Assembly (NCBI RefSeq): GCF_001514115.1
Contig: NZ_KQ948467.1
Span: 36,518 to 100,517 of the forward strand
Length of the DNA stretch: 64,000 nucleotides
Source: Streptomyces olivochromogenes
GTDB taxonomy: Bacteria > Actinomycetota > Actinomycetes > Streptomycetales > Streptomycetaceae
Reading direction: 5' to 3'
Positions 39,281 to 46,937 of this stretch are shown in pieces. Each line of letters opens with the position of its first letter. Position 1 is the first letter of the stretch. A program made the position numbers and the translations under genes. The notes under the pieces are model-generated. The model was not told the DNA's origin and did not search any database. It saw only the letters and a program-made list of their open reading frames with translations.

Positions 39281-39433
39281 GTGGGCTTCCGTGTAGGGCA
39301 GCTGACCGTGCCCGGTGAGCTGAGCGTGGACACCGCAGAAGGCCCGCGCGCCGAGACCAGCGCGATCCTGTGCACCTGCGGGCGAAGCGGCCACCAGCCG
39401 CACTGCGATCACTCGGGGCCGTGCGGTGAGTGA
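39281..39433 (+). CDS. Miniature CDGSH-type iron-sulfur protein, atypical ligand set
   Basis: A 50-codon gene (GTG 39281; GTG 39308 or 39263 are alternatives). The N-terminal half, GQLTVPGELSVD, resembles the beta-strand region that precedes CDGSH clusters. The C-terminal half, ILCTCGRSGHQPHCDHSG, follows the pattern C-x-C-x2-S-x3-P-x-C-D, three Cys ligands of a 2Fe-2S cluster. In ordinary CDGSH proteins the next residues are G-S/T-H and the His is the fourth ligand; here they are H-S-G, so the His is displaced by two positions. It lies between a MarR-type operator and an oxidoreductase gene (58 bp downstream), consistent with a two-gene redox operon. Confidence 0.6.
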   Translation: MGFRVGQLTVPGELSVDTAEGPRAETSAILCTCGRSGHQPHCDHSGPCGE

Positions 39434-39490
39434 CGCCGTCGTACCCGCCCCGCACGAGTAGTCACCCCTGACAGCTTGGAGCCGAAGCAG

Positions 39491-40411
39491 ATGTCTCTCA
39501 CAGTGCAGTTCTCCGAATACGGCAGCACCGACGTGCTGAGTGTTGTGGATGTGCCGCCGCCCACCCCGGGCCCCGGCCAGGTACGGCTCGCGGTGCGAGC
39601 CGCGGGTGTCAATCCGATCGACTGGAAGATCCTGCGTGGCTATATGAGCCAGGTGATGCCCCTCGATCTTCCGGCGGGTCTCGGGTCCGACGTGGCCGGC
39701 GTGGTCGACCAGGTCGGAGAAGGGGTGACCGCTTTCGAGGTGGGTGACGAGGTGCTGGGGGCGTCCATCACCCCTTCCTACGCCCAGTCCGCGCTTGCCG
39801 ACCCTGCCGTGCTGGTCGCCAAGCCGGCCTCCGTCCCCTGGGAGGTGGCGGGGAGCCTGGCAGGCCCGGGCATCACCGCCTGGGAGGTGCTCAACAAGCT
39901 CGAGATCGCCAAGGGGGAGACGTTGCTGGTTCACGCCGCCGCCGGTGGCGTGGGCACGTTCGCCGTGCAGCTGGCAGTGGCTCGTGGCGCGCGAGTGATC
40001 GGCACCGCGAGCGAGTCCAACCACGAACAGTTGCGCTCGCTCGGCGCGGAACCTGTCACGTATGGCGCGGGGCTGGTCGACCGCGTACGGGCCATCGCTC
40101 CCCAGGGCGTCGACGCGGTCCTCGACGCCTCTGGCCGCGGTGAGATCCCGGACTCGATCGAACTCGCGGGCGGCCCGGCGCGCGTCCTCACCCTCGTGGC
40201 GTTCGACGCCGCGGACACCGGCATCCAGGTCCACATGAGCGCGCCGGGAGAGAGCGGTGCCCAAGCCCTTCGGGACATTCTGAACCTCATGGAGAAGGGA
40301 CGGCTGCGGGTTCCGCTCTGGCGTACCTTCCCCTTGGCGGAGGCGGCGAACGCGCTGCAGGTCAGCCAGGCGGGGCATCTGGGTGGCAAGATCGTGCTGC
40401 TTCCCGCATAG
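39491..40411 (+). CDS. NADP-dependent quinone-oxidoreductase-type zinc-family alcohol dehydrogenase
   Basis: A 306-residue medium-chain dehydrogenase/reductase. The N-terminal catalytic fold (VRLAVRAAGVNPIDWKILRG, then LGSDVAGVVDQVGEGV) lacks zinc ligands, as in quinone oxidoreductases. The cofactor site is LLVHAAAGGVGTFAVQLA (AAxGGVG). ATG 39491 has GGAG about 9 bp upstream. Such enzymes reduce quinones or enones with NADPH. The gene follows the CDGSH-like mini-gene and operator site 3. Confidence 0.9.
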   Translation: MSLTVQFSEYGSTDVLSVVDVPPPTPGPGQVRLAVRAAGVNPIDWKILRGYMSQVMPLDLPAGLGSDVAGVVDQVGEGVTAFEVGDEVLGASITPSYAQSALADPAVLVAKPASVPWEVAGSLAGPGITAWEVLNKLEIAKGETLLVHAAAGGVGTFAVQLAVARGARVIGTASESNHEQLRSLGAEPVTYGAGLVDRVRAIAPQGVDAVLDASGRGEIPDSIELAGGPARVLTLVAFDAADTGIQVHMSAPGESGAQALRDILNLMEKGRLRVPLWRTFPLAEAANALQVSQAGHLGGKIVLLPA

Positions 40412-40526
40412 GGGAACGCTCCCCGGCACAGGCACCCAGAATCCGACGGTCACCCCATCCGCGTACCCGGGCCCCTCCTGCGAACAGTTCGGCCCCGCCG
40501 GGTCCTGGTGCGTGCCCGACGGCAAG

Positions 40527-41639
40527 TCAGGCGCGCAGCCCCTTGAGCCCGTCGTAGGCCGCCATCACGACCTCGAGTCCCCGGTAGTCCTCCCCGGGCT
40601 CGCGCATCTGGTTCGGCACGTACGACACCGCCATGCGCGCGTCGGGTTCGATCATGACTGTCGCGCCGCCCCAGCCGCTCCAGCCGTAGGTATTGCCGAA
40701 CAGGCCGTACCCCATGCCGTAGCGCATCGGCATGCCCAGGAGGCGGTCCTCGCCACGGAACTGTTCCTCCCACGCACGAGCAGAGCCGGCCTGCGACAGC
40801 AGCCGCACCCCGCGCACCGTTCCGCCGCACGCCATCACCGACTGCACGAGAGCGACCGAGCGGGCGTTGCCGAATCCGCTCGCCGCCGGGATCTCCGCGC
40901 GCCGCCAGGCGACGCTGTTCCCGTCACGGACCCGTATCCCAGCTCCGGCGGTAGGGGGTGCGGTCTTGCCGGGCGCGCTGGAGACGTAGTCCTCGTCGCG
41001 AGACAGCGGCGGGATCGAGAGCGCGACCCGGTGGTCGTGCTCCGCGGAGAGCCCGATGTGGAAGTCCGCGCCCAGCGGGCCGGCCACCTCGTCGGCGAAG
41101 AACTCGCCCAGGCCGCGGCCGGTGATCCGGCGTACGACCTCGCCGACGAGGAACCCCTGTGTGAGCGAGTGGTATCCGGCCGCGGTGCCCGGCTCCCACT
41201 GCGGAGCCTGCGCGGCGAGCCGTGCCGTGGCGGACGGCCAGTCGTAGAGATCCTCGGCCGTCGTCGGCCCGTCCCAGTCGGGCAGGCCCGCGGTGTGCGC
41301 GAGCAGGTGCCGCACCAGCACTCCGTCCTTGCCCGCCGCGGCGAACTCCGGCCAGTACCGGGCGACCGGCGCGGTCAGGTCGAGCTCGCCGCGGTCGGCC
41401 AGGACGAGGGCACACAGCGCCGTCATCGTCTTGGTGACCGACCAGACGCCCGCGATCGTGTCGCGCTGCCACGGGAGCGTGCGGTCCGTGTCGGTGAATC
41501 CGCCCCAGACGTCCACCACCGGCTCACCGTCCACGAAGACCGCCACCGAGGCGCCCACGTCTCCGGCGTCGAGCAGATCGGCGAGTGCGCCGGGTACCGC
41601 AGAGAAGAGATCGTCGTACGAACCCTGAATCTCGGCCAT
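40527..41639 (-). CDS. Serine hydrolase of the class C beta-lactamase fold (EstB-like esterase)
   Basis: A 370-residue protein starting at ATG 41639. The nucleophile motif S-x-x-K is WSVTKTMTAL (Ser67, Lys70), the second motif YxS is GYHSLTQGF, and WGGATVMIEPDARM replaces the K-T-G triad near the C-terminus with a W/HGG-type sequence, as seen in EstB-type esterases. No signal peptide is visible, so it is cytosolic. Likely an esterase or peptidase of broad specificity. The neighbours on both sides are unrelated. Confidence 0.88.
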   Translation of the reverse strand: MAEIQGSYDDLFSAVPGALADLLDAGDVGASVAVFVDGEPVVDVWGGFTDTDRTLPWQRDTIAGVWSVTKTMTALCALVLADRGELDLTAPVARYWPEFAAAGKDGVLVRHLLAHTAGLPDWDGPTTAEDLYDWPSATARLAAQAPQWEPGTAAGYHSLTQGFLVGEVVRRITGRGLGEFFADEVAGPLGADFHIGLSAEHDHRVALSIPPLSRDEDYVSSAPGKTAPPTAGAGIRVRDGNSVAWRRAEIPAASGFGNARSVALVQSVMACGGTVRGVRLLSQAGSARAWEEQFRGEDRLLGMPMRYGMGYGLFGNTYGWSGWGGATVMIEPDARMAVSYVPNQMREPGEDYRGLEVVMAAYDGLKGLRA

Positions 41640-41799
41640 GCGCGGAACTTAGCCCGTCCCGCACCACCGCGGTCAACCGAATATCCGCTACGACGCGGCG
41701 CCTGGCTGTGTGCCGCTCCCGGACGACGTTGCTCAGTACCCCCGGAGAACGCCGATTCGCCGCAAGGCTCTGTCGTCCGCTGCTCCCGGTCGCGTCGGC

Positions 41800-41946
41800 C
41801 ATGAGAGTGGTGAGGTGGCAGGCCCCCCGGCCTGCGCCGCGAGGAATGGCCACGCTCGCCGCCATGAGCATCGACTACTACGTCCGCATGGAGCGCGGCA
41901 AGGAGACCCACCCCAGCCCCGCCGTGCTCGACGCCCTCGCCCAGCG
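41800..41946 (+). pseudogene. XRE-family regulator, N-terminal HTH stump with frameshift
   Basis: Plus-strand codons read GRPPGLRREE, then after a one-base loss (GAA-TGG instead of GAA-CTG-GCC) ATLAAMSIDYYVRMERGKET followed by HPSPAVLDALAQ. This is the HTH of the large Streptomyces family of XRE regulators with a MmyB-like C-terminal domain. The gene stops abruptly at the junction with an SDR remnant in the opposite orientation near 41941-41946. Only the DNA-binding part survives, and it is frameshifted. Confidence 0.75.
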
Positions 41947-42440
41947 ACGGGTCGCCTCCACCGCGAAGAGGACACCCGCGGTCTTGGCCTGACCGTAGGC
42001 GAGCCACGGATCGTAGGGGCGGAAAGCGAAGTTGACGTCGTCGAACACCACCGGGGACTGCTGATGACCGGTGGAGCTGACCACGACGACACGGGCGGCG
42101 CCGGCGGCGGCCGACGTGCCGTGCAGGCCGGTGGTGAGGGCGAAGTGGCCGAGATGGTTGGTGGCGAACTGCCACTCCCAGCCCTGTTCGGTGTACTTCT
42201 CGGGGCAGGCCATGACGCCCGCGTTGTTCACCAGCGCATGCAGAGGGCCCTCCCAGGCGGCGGTGACGGACTCGGGGTCGGTCAGGTCCAGGTGCGCGAC
42301 ACGCACCTACTGGTGCCGGTCGACCCGGTGATGTCCTTGGCGACACGTTCGCCCGCCGCCATGTCCCGGACCGCCAGGGTCACTTCCGCACCGGTGTCGG
42401 CGAGGGTGTGGGCTCTGAAGTTGCCGTGTGCTGTTCCGCA
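41941..42440 (-). pseudogene. Short-chain dehydrogenase remnant, frameshifted and truncated at both ends
   Basis: The minus strand reads TLADTGAEVTLAVRDMAAGE, RVAKDITGSTGTS, then in another frame VRVAHLDLTDPESV, LHALVNNAGVMACPE, FATNHLGHFALTTGL, VVVSSTGHQ and YGQAKTAGVLFAVEATRRW. These are the NNAG, catalytic Ser and YxxxK motifs of an SDR. One base is missing near 42300 (ACC-AGT-AGG). The N-terminal TGxxxGIG motif is absent, and after EATRRW the homology ends at the XRE stump. It cannot encode a working enzyme. Confidence 0.8.
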
Positions 42441-42455
42441 CGCGACCTTCCGCGG

Positions 42456-43343
42456 TCAGGGCCTGAGCAGTCGGTCCTGCTCCACCGGCGGAGTCCCGTC
42501 GTGCCAGGGCAGGGCCTTGCCGAAGCGGATCAACTCGCCGTAGAGGGCGGGATCGACGTGCTCGGTGAAGACCAGGTCGAGCACCGCACGGGCGGCCTCG
42601 GAAGGCGGCTGGGCCTGGCTGAAGTCGCTGAACCAGGGCCGTGAGGTGGCGGTGTCGACCATGCCGGGACACACGGAGGCGATCAGGGTGCCGTCGGCGA
42701 GGTCGCGCTCGCGGCGTTCGGCCGCGACCGCGCGGACGGCGGCGACCTGGGCCACCTTCGAGGGCACATTCAGCCACCGTGGCCAGCCCGCCTCCTCGGC
42801 GGTCTTGTTGTGGACGGCACTGCGCCAGGACTCGACGGCGTACTCGACCTGGTCGAGGCTCGCCCCGTCGAACAGGTGGTGCAGCCGCGGATCGAGGTGG
42901 CCGAGGGTGCCCAGGCTGCTGGCCACGACGAGCAGTCGGCCGCCCGGACGCAGAACGGGGCCGAACGAGCGCAGGATCGCGTGGGTGGCGGTGTTGGAGA
43001 CGTCGATGAACTCGTTGGCGCGCTCGGCCTGGGACTCCTCGGGCAACAGCCGGGCGACGGCGTTGGAGAGCACGACATCGACGCCGCCGTGCCGTGCCCG
43101 GAGTTCGTCGGCGAGTCCGGCGATGTCGTCGGTGTCGGTGACGTCCAGGACCTGGCCCTGGACATGGCTGCGTGTGACGGGCAGTTGCGCCACTTCGCGG
43201 GCGGCGTCCGAGACACGCTGGTGGTTGCGGCCGGTGAGCAGTACGAGGTCGTCGGGGTCCATACGGGCCGCCAGCCCTTCGGCGAGCGCACGCCCGAGTC
43301 CCTGGTTGGCGCCCGTGACGAGGGCGATTCGCGAAGCGTTCAT
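42456..43343 (-). CDS. SDR-family NAD(P)-dependent oxidoreductase
   Basis: A 295-residue short-chain dehydrogenase from ATG 43343. The coenzyme motif TGANQGLGRALAEGLA is of the NADP(H) carbonyl-reductase class; DVVLSNAVARL replaces the usual NNAG, VVASSLGTLG carries the catalytic Ser, and the Tyr/Lys pair must lie in the divergent region ending NVPSKVAQVAAVRA (SK in place of YxxxK is possible). The N-A-V-A in place of N-A-G is unusual. It is divergent from a LysR gene that is its probable regulator. Confidence 0.8.
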   Translation of the reverse strand: MNASRIALVTGANQGLGRALAEGLAARMDPDDLVLLTGRNHQRVSDAAREVAQLPVTRSHVQGQVLDVTDTDDIAGLADELRARHGGVDVVLSNAVARLLPEESQAERANEFIDVSNTATHAILRSFGPVLRPGGRLLVVASSLGTLGHLDPRLHHLFDGASLDQVEYAVESWRSAVHNKTAEEAGWPRWLNVPSKVAQVAAVRAVAAERRERDLADGTLIASVCPGMVDTATSRPWFSDFSQAQPPSEAARAVLDLVFTEHVDPALYGELIRFGKALPWHDGTPPVEQDRLLRP

Positions 43344-43436
43344 ACATGCCACGCTAGAAACGCCGCGACCATGAGTCCAACGAGATTCACGCACAGCTAG
43401 TATGCGCAATCGGCATGGAGCACGGGGCATGGGCAA

Positions 43437-43457
43437 GTGATCAGTGATCAGTGATCA
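43437..43457. repeat. Three tandem GTGATCA heptamers
   Basis: GTGATCA is repeated exactly three times (43437, 43444, 43451), each unit containing the palindrome TGATCA. The array ends 16 bp before the LysR ATG, in the divergent SDR-LysR promoter region; it may be a regulator-binding array or a slippage product. Confidence 0.9.
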
Positions 43458-43473
43458 CGGATTTGGAAGCGTC

Positions 43474-44406
43474 ATGGACTTCACGGATGTGTCACTGACC
43501 GCGCTGCGCGTCTTCCGCGCCGTGGCCGAACAGGGGACCTTCACCGCGGCCGCGGCGTCGCTGGGCTACACCCAGTCGGCCGTGTCCCGGCAGATCGCCG
43601 CGATCGAACGCGTGGCAGGAGCGGAGCTGCTGGAGCGACGGCGCGACGGAGTACGGCTGACCGCGGCCGGCCTCGTCGTCATGCGCCGCGCGACGACCGT
43701 GCTCGACGAGATCGACGCGACCGCGCGCGAACTGTCCGGTCTGCCGGGGCAGACAGGGACGGTCCGGCTGGGATGGTTCCCCAGCGCCGGGGCCGTCCTG
43801 CTGCCCCGAGCCCTGGTCGCGCTGCGCCGCACGGACCCCGGCCTGCACATCGTCAGCCGCGAAGGCAGCACTCCGGCGCTCGTGCGCGCCCTGCGAGCCG
43901 GCAGCCTGGACCTCGCCCTTCTGGCGTCGGCGCCGCCCTTCCGGCCGCCGGACGCCGAATCGCCTCCACTGGCGCTGCACACGCTCACCGAACGCGCGCT
44001 GTGTCTGGCGCTGCCCGCCACCCACCCGCTCGCCCGCGGCGACTTCGTCGACGTGGCGGATCTGCGCGGGCAACGCTGGATCGCCGGATCCTCCTCCGGC
44101 GAGGACCGCCTGATGGGGGTGTGGCCCGGTCTGGACGAACGACCCGAGATCGCCCACACCGCCCGCGACTGGCTGGCCAAGCTTCACCTCGTCGCCGCCG
44201 GGTGCGGGCTGACGACCGTGCCGCCCGCACTCATCCCGGCGGCACCACCGGGCGTACGCATCCTTCCCGTGCGCGGTGGGCCCCAGGAGCAGCGGCGTCT
44301 GTTCCTGGCCCGCCTTCCCCACCCGCCGAGCGAACCGGTGACGCGTGTGGCAGCCGCCCTGCGTGCCGCAGCCCTCGATGGTGACCCGCCGGACTCAGAC
44401 CCGTGA
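43474..44406 (+). CDS. LysR-family transcriptional regulator
   Basis: A 310-residue LysR-type regulator. The N-terminal winged helix reads LTALRVFRAVAEQGTFTAAA followed by ASLGYTQSAVSRQIAAIER, and the co-inducer-binding domain contains GTVRLGWFPSAG and AAGCGLTTVPPALIP. ATG 43474 gives the normal family start; the frame is open upstream only through the GTGATCA repeats. It is divergent from the SDR gene and convergent, 19 bp apart, with the molybdoenzyme gene. The inducer is unknown. Confidence 0.92.
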   Translation: MDFTDVSLTALRVFRAVAEQGTFTAAAASLGYTQSAVSRQIAAIERVAGAELLERRRDGVRLTAAGLVVMRRATTVLDEIDATARELSGLPGQTGTVRLGWFPSAGAVLLPRALVALRRTDPGLHIVSREGSTPALVRALRAGSLDLALLASAPPFRPPDAESPPLALHTLTERALCLALPATHPLARGDFVDVADLRGQRWIAGSSSGEDRLMGVWPGLDERPEIAHTARDWLAKLHLVAAGCGLTTVPPALIPAAPPGVRILPVRGGPQEQRRLFLARLPHPPSEPVTRVAAALRAAALDGDPPDSDP

Positions 44407-44425
44407 CGGTCCCGGTTCCCCCATG

Positions 44426-46774
44426 TCACAGTCGGCTCGGGGTGACACGGACGTTGACGTTCTTCATCAGCGGCTGATCGCTCTGCGTGCTGTAGTCGGC
44501 CGCACCGATGAGGGCGTTCATCTCGGGCATGTACCCCGCCGCGCAGCCCCGGGGCATGTCGTAGCTCAACGCCCGGTACCCGGTGAGGGAGCGCTTGCTG
44601 CCGTCCTTGGAGGTGGCCGTGATGTCGACCAGGCTGCCGGGGATGATCCCGCGGCAACGCATGTCGGCGCGGTTCATGAGGACGAGCGTGCGCAGGTTCT
44701 TGATGCCCCGGTAGCGGTCGTCGTCGGAGTAGATGGTCGTGTTCCACTGGTCGTGGGAGCGCATCGTCTGCAGCACCAACATGTCGTCCCTGGGCACGAC
44801 ATCCGGCAGCACGGCGGCGGAGAACTCGGCCCGGCCGGACGGGGTGAGGAAGACGAGTTCGCGGGCCGGTTGCTTGATCCGGAACCCCAGCGGCAGCCGG
44901 ACGCGGCGGTTGAAGTCCTCGAAGCCGTCCAGGGCTTGGGCCATGGTGTCCCGGATGCGGTCGTAGTCCTCGATGTACTGCTCCCACGGGACGGCGCTGC
45001 GGGGAAGAGCCGCCCGCGCCATGCCGGCGATGATGGCGGGTTCGGACAGCAGATGGGGCGACGCCGGGCGCTTCATGCCCAGCGACAGGTGCACCATGCT
45101 CATGGAGTCCTCGACGGACGTGGCCTGCGGCCCACGGCGCTGGTGGTCCTTCTCTGTCCGTCCGAGACACGGCAGGATGAGTGCCTTCTTGCCGTGGATC
45201 ACGTGGCTGCGGTTGAGCTTCGTGCTGACCTGGACCGTCAGTCCGCAGCGCCGAAGGCCTTCCGCGGTGTACGTGGTGTCGGGTGCGGCCATCGCGAAGT
45301 TGCCGCCCATTGCGACGAACACCTTGACCGTGCCCCGGTGCATCCCCTCGACCACGCCGATCGTGTCCAGCCCGTGCGCACGGGGAGGATCGATGCCGCA
45401 GACGTCGGCGAGCCGGTCGAGGAACTCGGGTGTGGGCCGGTGGTCGATGCCGCAGGTACGGTTCCCCTGCACGTTGCTGTGCCCACGCACGGGCGATGGC
45501 CCCGCTCCCTCGCGCCCCAGGTTCCCGCGCAGCAGCAGGAGATTGACGATCTCCCGAACAGTGTCCACACCGTGTTCGTGCTGGGACACCCCCAGGCACC
45601 AGCTGATCAGGGTCCGGTCGGACCGCGAATACACCTCGGCGGCCTTGAGGATGTCCGCGCGCGTCAGCCCGGACTGGCGCTCCAGCTTCTGCCACGGTGT
45701 CGCCTCGCACAGGGCCCGGTACTCCTCGAATCCCTGGGTGTGGCGGTCGATGAACTCGCGGTCGAGTGCCTTCGGGTCCGAGGCCGACTCCTCGATGACC
45801 GCCTTGGCCATGCCGCGCAGGAGCGCCATGTCGCCGCCCGCGCGGACCTGGAGGTTGAGCGTGCTCGTGCGCGTCGACTTGAACAGGGCCATGTCGACGA
45901 ACTCGTGCGGGACGATGGTCCGGGTGGCGGCCGCCTCGATGAGTGGATTGACGTGCACGATCTGCGCACCCCGCCGGTATGCCTCGGCGAGCGCGGTCAG
46001 CATGCGCGGAGCGTTGGAGGCCGCGTTGACGCCCATGATGAACAGGGCGTCGGCACTCTCCCAGTCGGCGAGGTCGGCCGTGCCCTTACCGGTGCCGAGC
46101 GACGCCTGCAGGGCGCGTCCGGACGCCTCGTGGCACATGTTGGAGCAGTCGGGCAGATTGTTGGTGCCGTACTCACGGGCCATCAACTGGTACAGGAACG
46201 TCGCCTCGTTGCCGAGGCGTCCCGAGGTGTAGAAGGCGGCTTCGTTCGGGTCGTCGAGGGCCCGCAGCTCACTTCCGACGAGCTCGAACGCGGCCTTCCA
46301 GGTGATGGGCTCGTAGCGGTCCGTCTCCTCGTTGTAGACCATCGGCTCCGTCAGCCTGCCCGTGTCCTCCAGCTCGAAGTCGGTCCATGTCGCCAGCTCC
46401 GAGACGGAGTGCGCGGCGAACAGCTCACGTCCGGCACGCTTGGGCGTCATCTCCCAGGTGACGTGCTTGATGCCGTTCTCACAGATGTCGAGCTTGAGAC
46501 CCTTGGTGTCGTCGGGCCACGCGCAGCCCGGGCAGTCGAACCCCCCGCTCTCGTGGTTCATCTTGAAGATGGCGCGTGGCCCGTCGATCAGCGTGTGTTC
46601 CCGCAGGAGGACGTGCGTGACGCTCTTGGCGGCACCCCAGCCGGCGGCCGGATGATGGTAGGCCCGCTGTGACGGCTGCTTCTCGGTGGTGGGCCCCTCG
46701 CCCCCAGCCGGTGTCTCCGCGTCGTGCGGCGATTCGTTGTCCGCGACAGCCTTGTCGGCATCCGAGGTAGTCAT
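44426..46774 (-). CDS. FdhF/YdeP-family molybdopterin oxidoreductase
   Basis: A 782-residue protein of the formate-dehydrogenase-alpha-like group (YdeP type). The N-terminal part has GGFDCPGCAWPDD, a CxxC shorter than the four-Cys cluster of true formate dehydrogenases. Central blocks CHEASGRALQASLGTGKGTA and FIMGVNAASNAPRM bind the bis-MGD cofactor, and the C-terminal domain has MRSHDQWNTTIYS and RADMRCRGIIPGSLVDI. E. coli YdeP is linked to acid resistance; the reaction is unknown. ATG 46774 follows GAAGGG; upstream in-frame Met codons lack a binding site. It is expected to be cytosolic, since no Tat signal is present. Confidence 0.9.
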   Translation of the reverse strand: MTTSDADKAVADNESPHDAETPAGGEGPTTEKQPSQRAYHHPAAGWGAAKSVTHVLLREHTLIDGPRAIFKMNHESGGFDCPGCAWPDDTKGLKLDICENGIKHVTWEMTPKRAGRELFAAHSVSELATWTDFELEDTGRLTEPMVYNEETDRYEPITWKAAFELVGSELRALDDPNEAAFYTSGRLGNEATFLYQLMAREYGTNNLPDCSNMCHEASGRALQASLGTGKGTADLADWESADALFIMGVNAASNAPRMLTALAEAYRRGAQIVHVNPLIEAAATRTIVPHEFVDMALFKSTRTSTLNLQVRAGGDMALLRGMAKAVIEESASDPKALDREFIDRHTQGFEEYRALCEATPWQKLERQSGLTRADILKAAEVYSRSDRTLISWCLGVSQHEHGVDTVREIVNLLLLRGNLGREGAGPSPVRGHSNVQGNRTCGIDHRPTPEFLDRLADVCGIDPPRAHGLDTIGVVEGMHRGTVKVFVAMGGNFAMAAPDTTYTAEGLRRCGLTVQVSTKLNRSHVIHGKKALILPCLGRTEKDHQRRGPQATSVEDSMSMVHLSLGMKRPASPHLLSEPAIIAGMARAALPRSAVPWEQYIEDYDRIRDTMAQALDGFEDFNRRVRLPLGFRIKQPARELVFLTPSGRAEFSAAVLPDVVPRDDMLVLQTMRSHDQWNTTIYSDDDRYRGIKNLRTLVLMNRADMRCRGIIPGSLVDITATSKDGSKRSLTGYRALSYDMPRGCAAGYMPEMNALIGAADYSTQSDQPLMKNVNVRVTPSRL

Positions 46775-46937
46775 GCTGGTCAGCCCTTCGTATCCGCCGC
46801 CGAAGGAGTATGTGGAAACGCTACAACCATCCGATGGCACCCTCAAACGGGCCACAGGCGCATACGCACTCCACTGCTGTCATGCGGCGCCCGCCGGTCG
46901 TCCGCGCGGTCGTCCGCGCCGGTCGTATGTGCGGGAT

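Noticed and set aside
44345..46672. A 775-codon plus-strand frame opposite the molybdoenzyme gene
   Set aside because: Antisense shadow; the minus strand encodes clear molybdopterin motifs.
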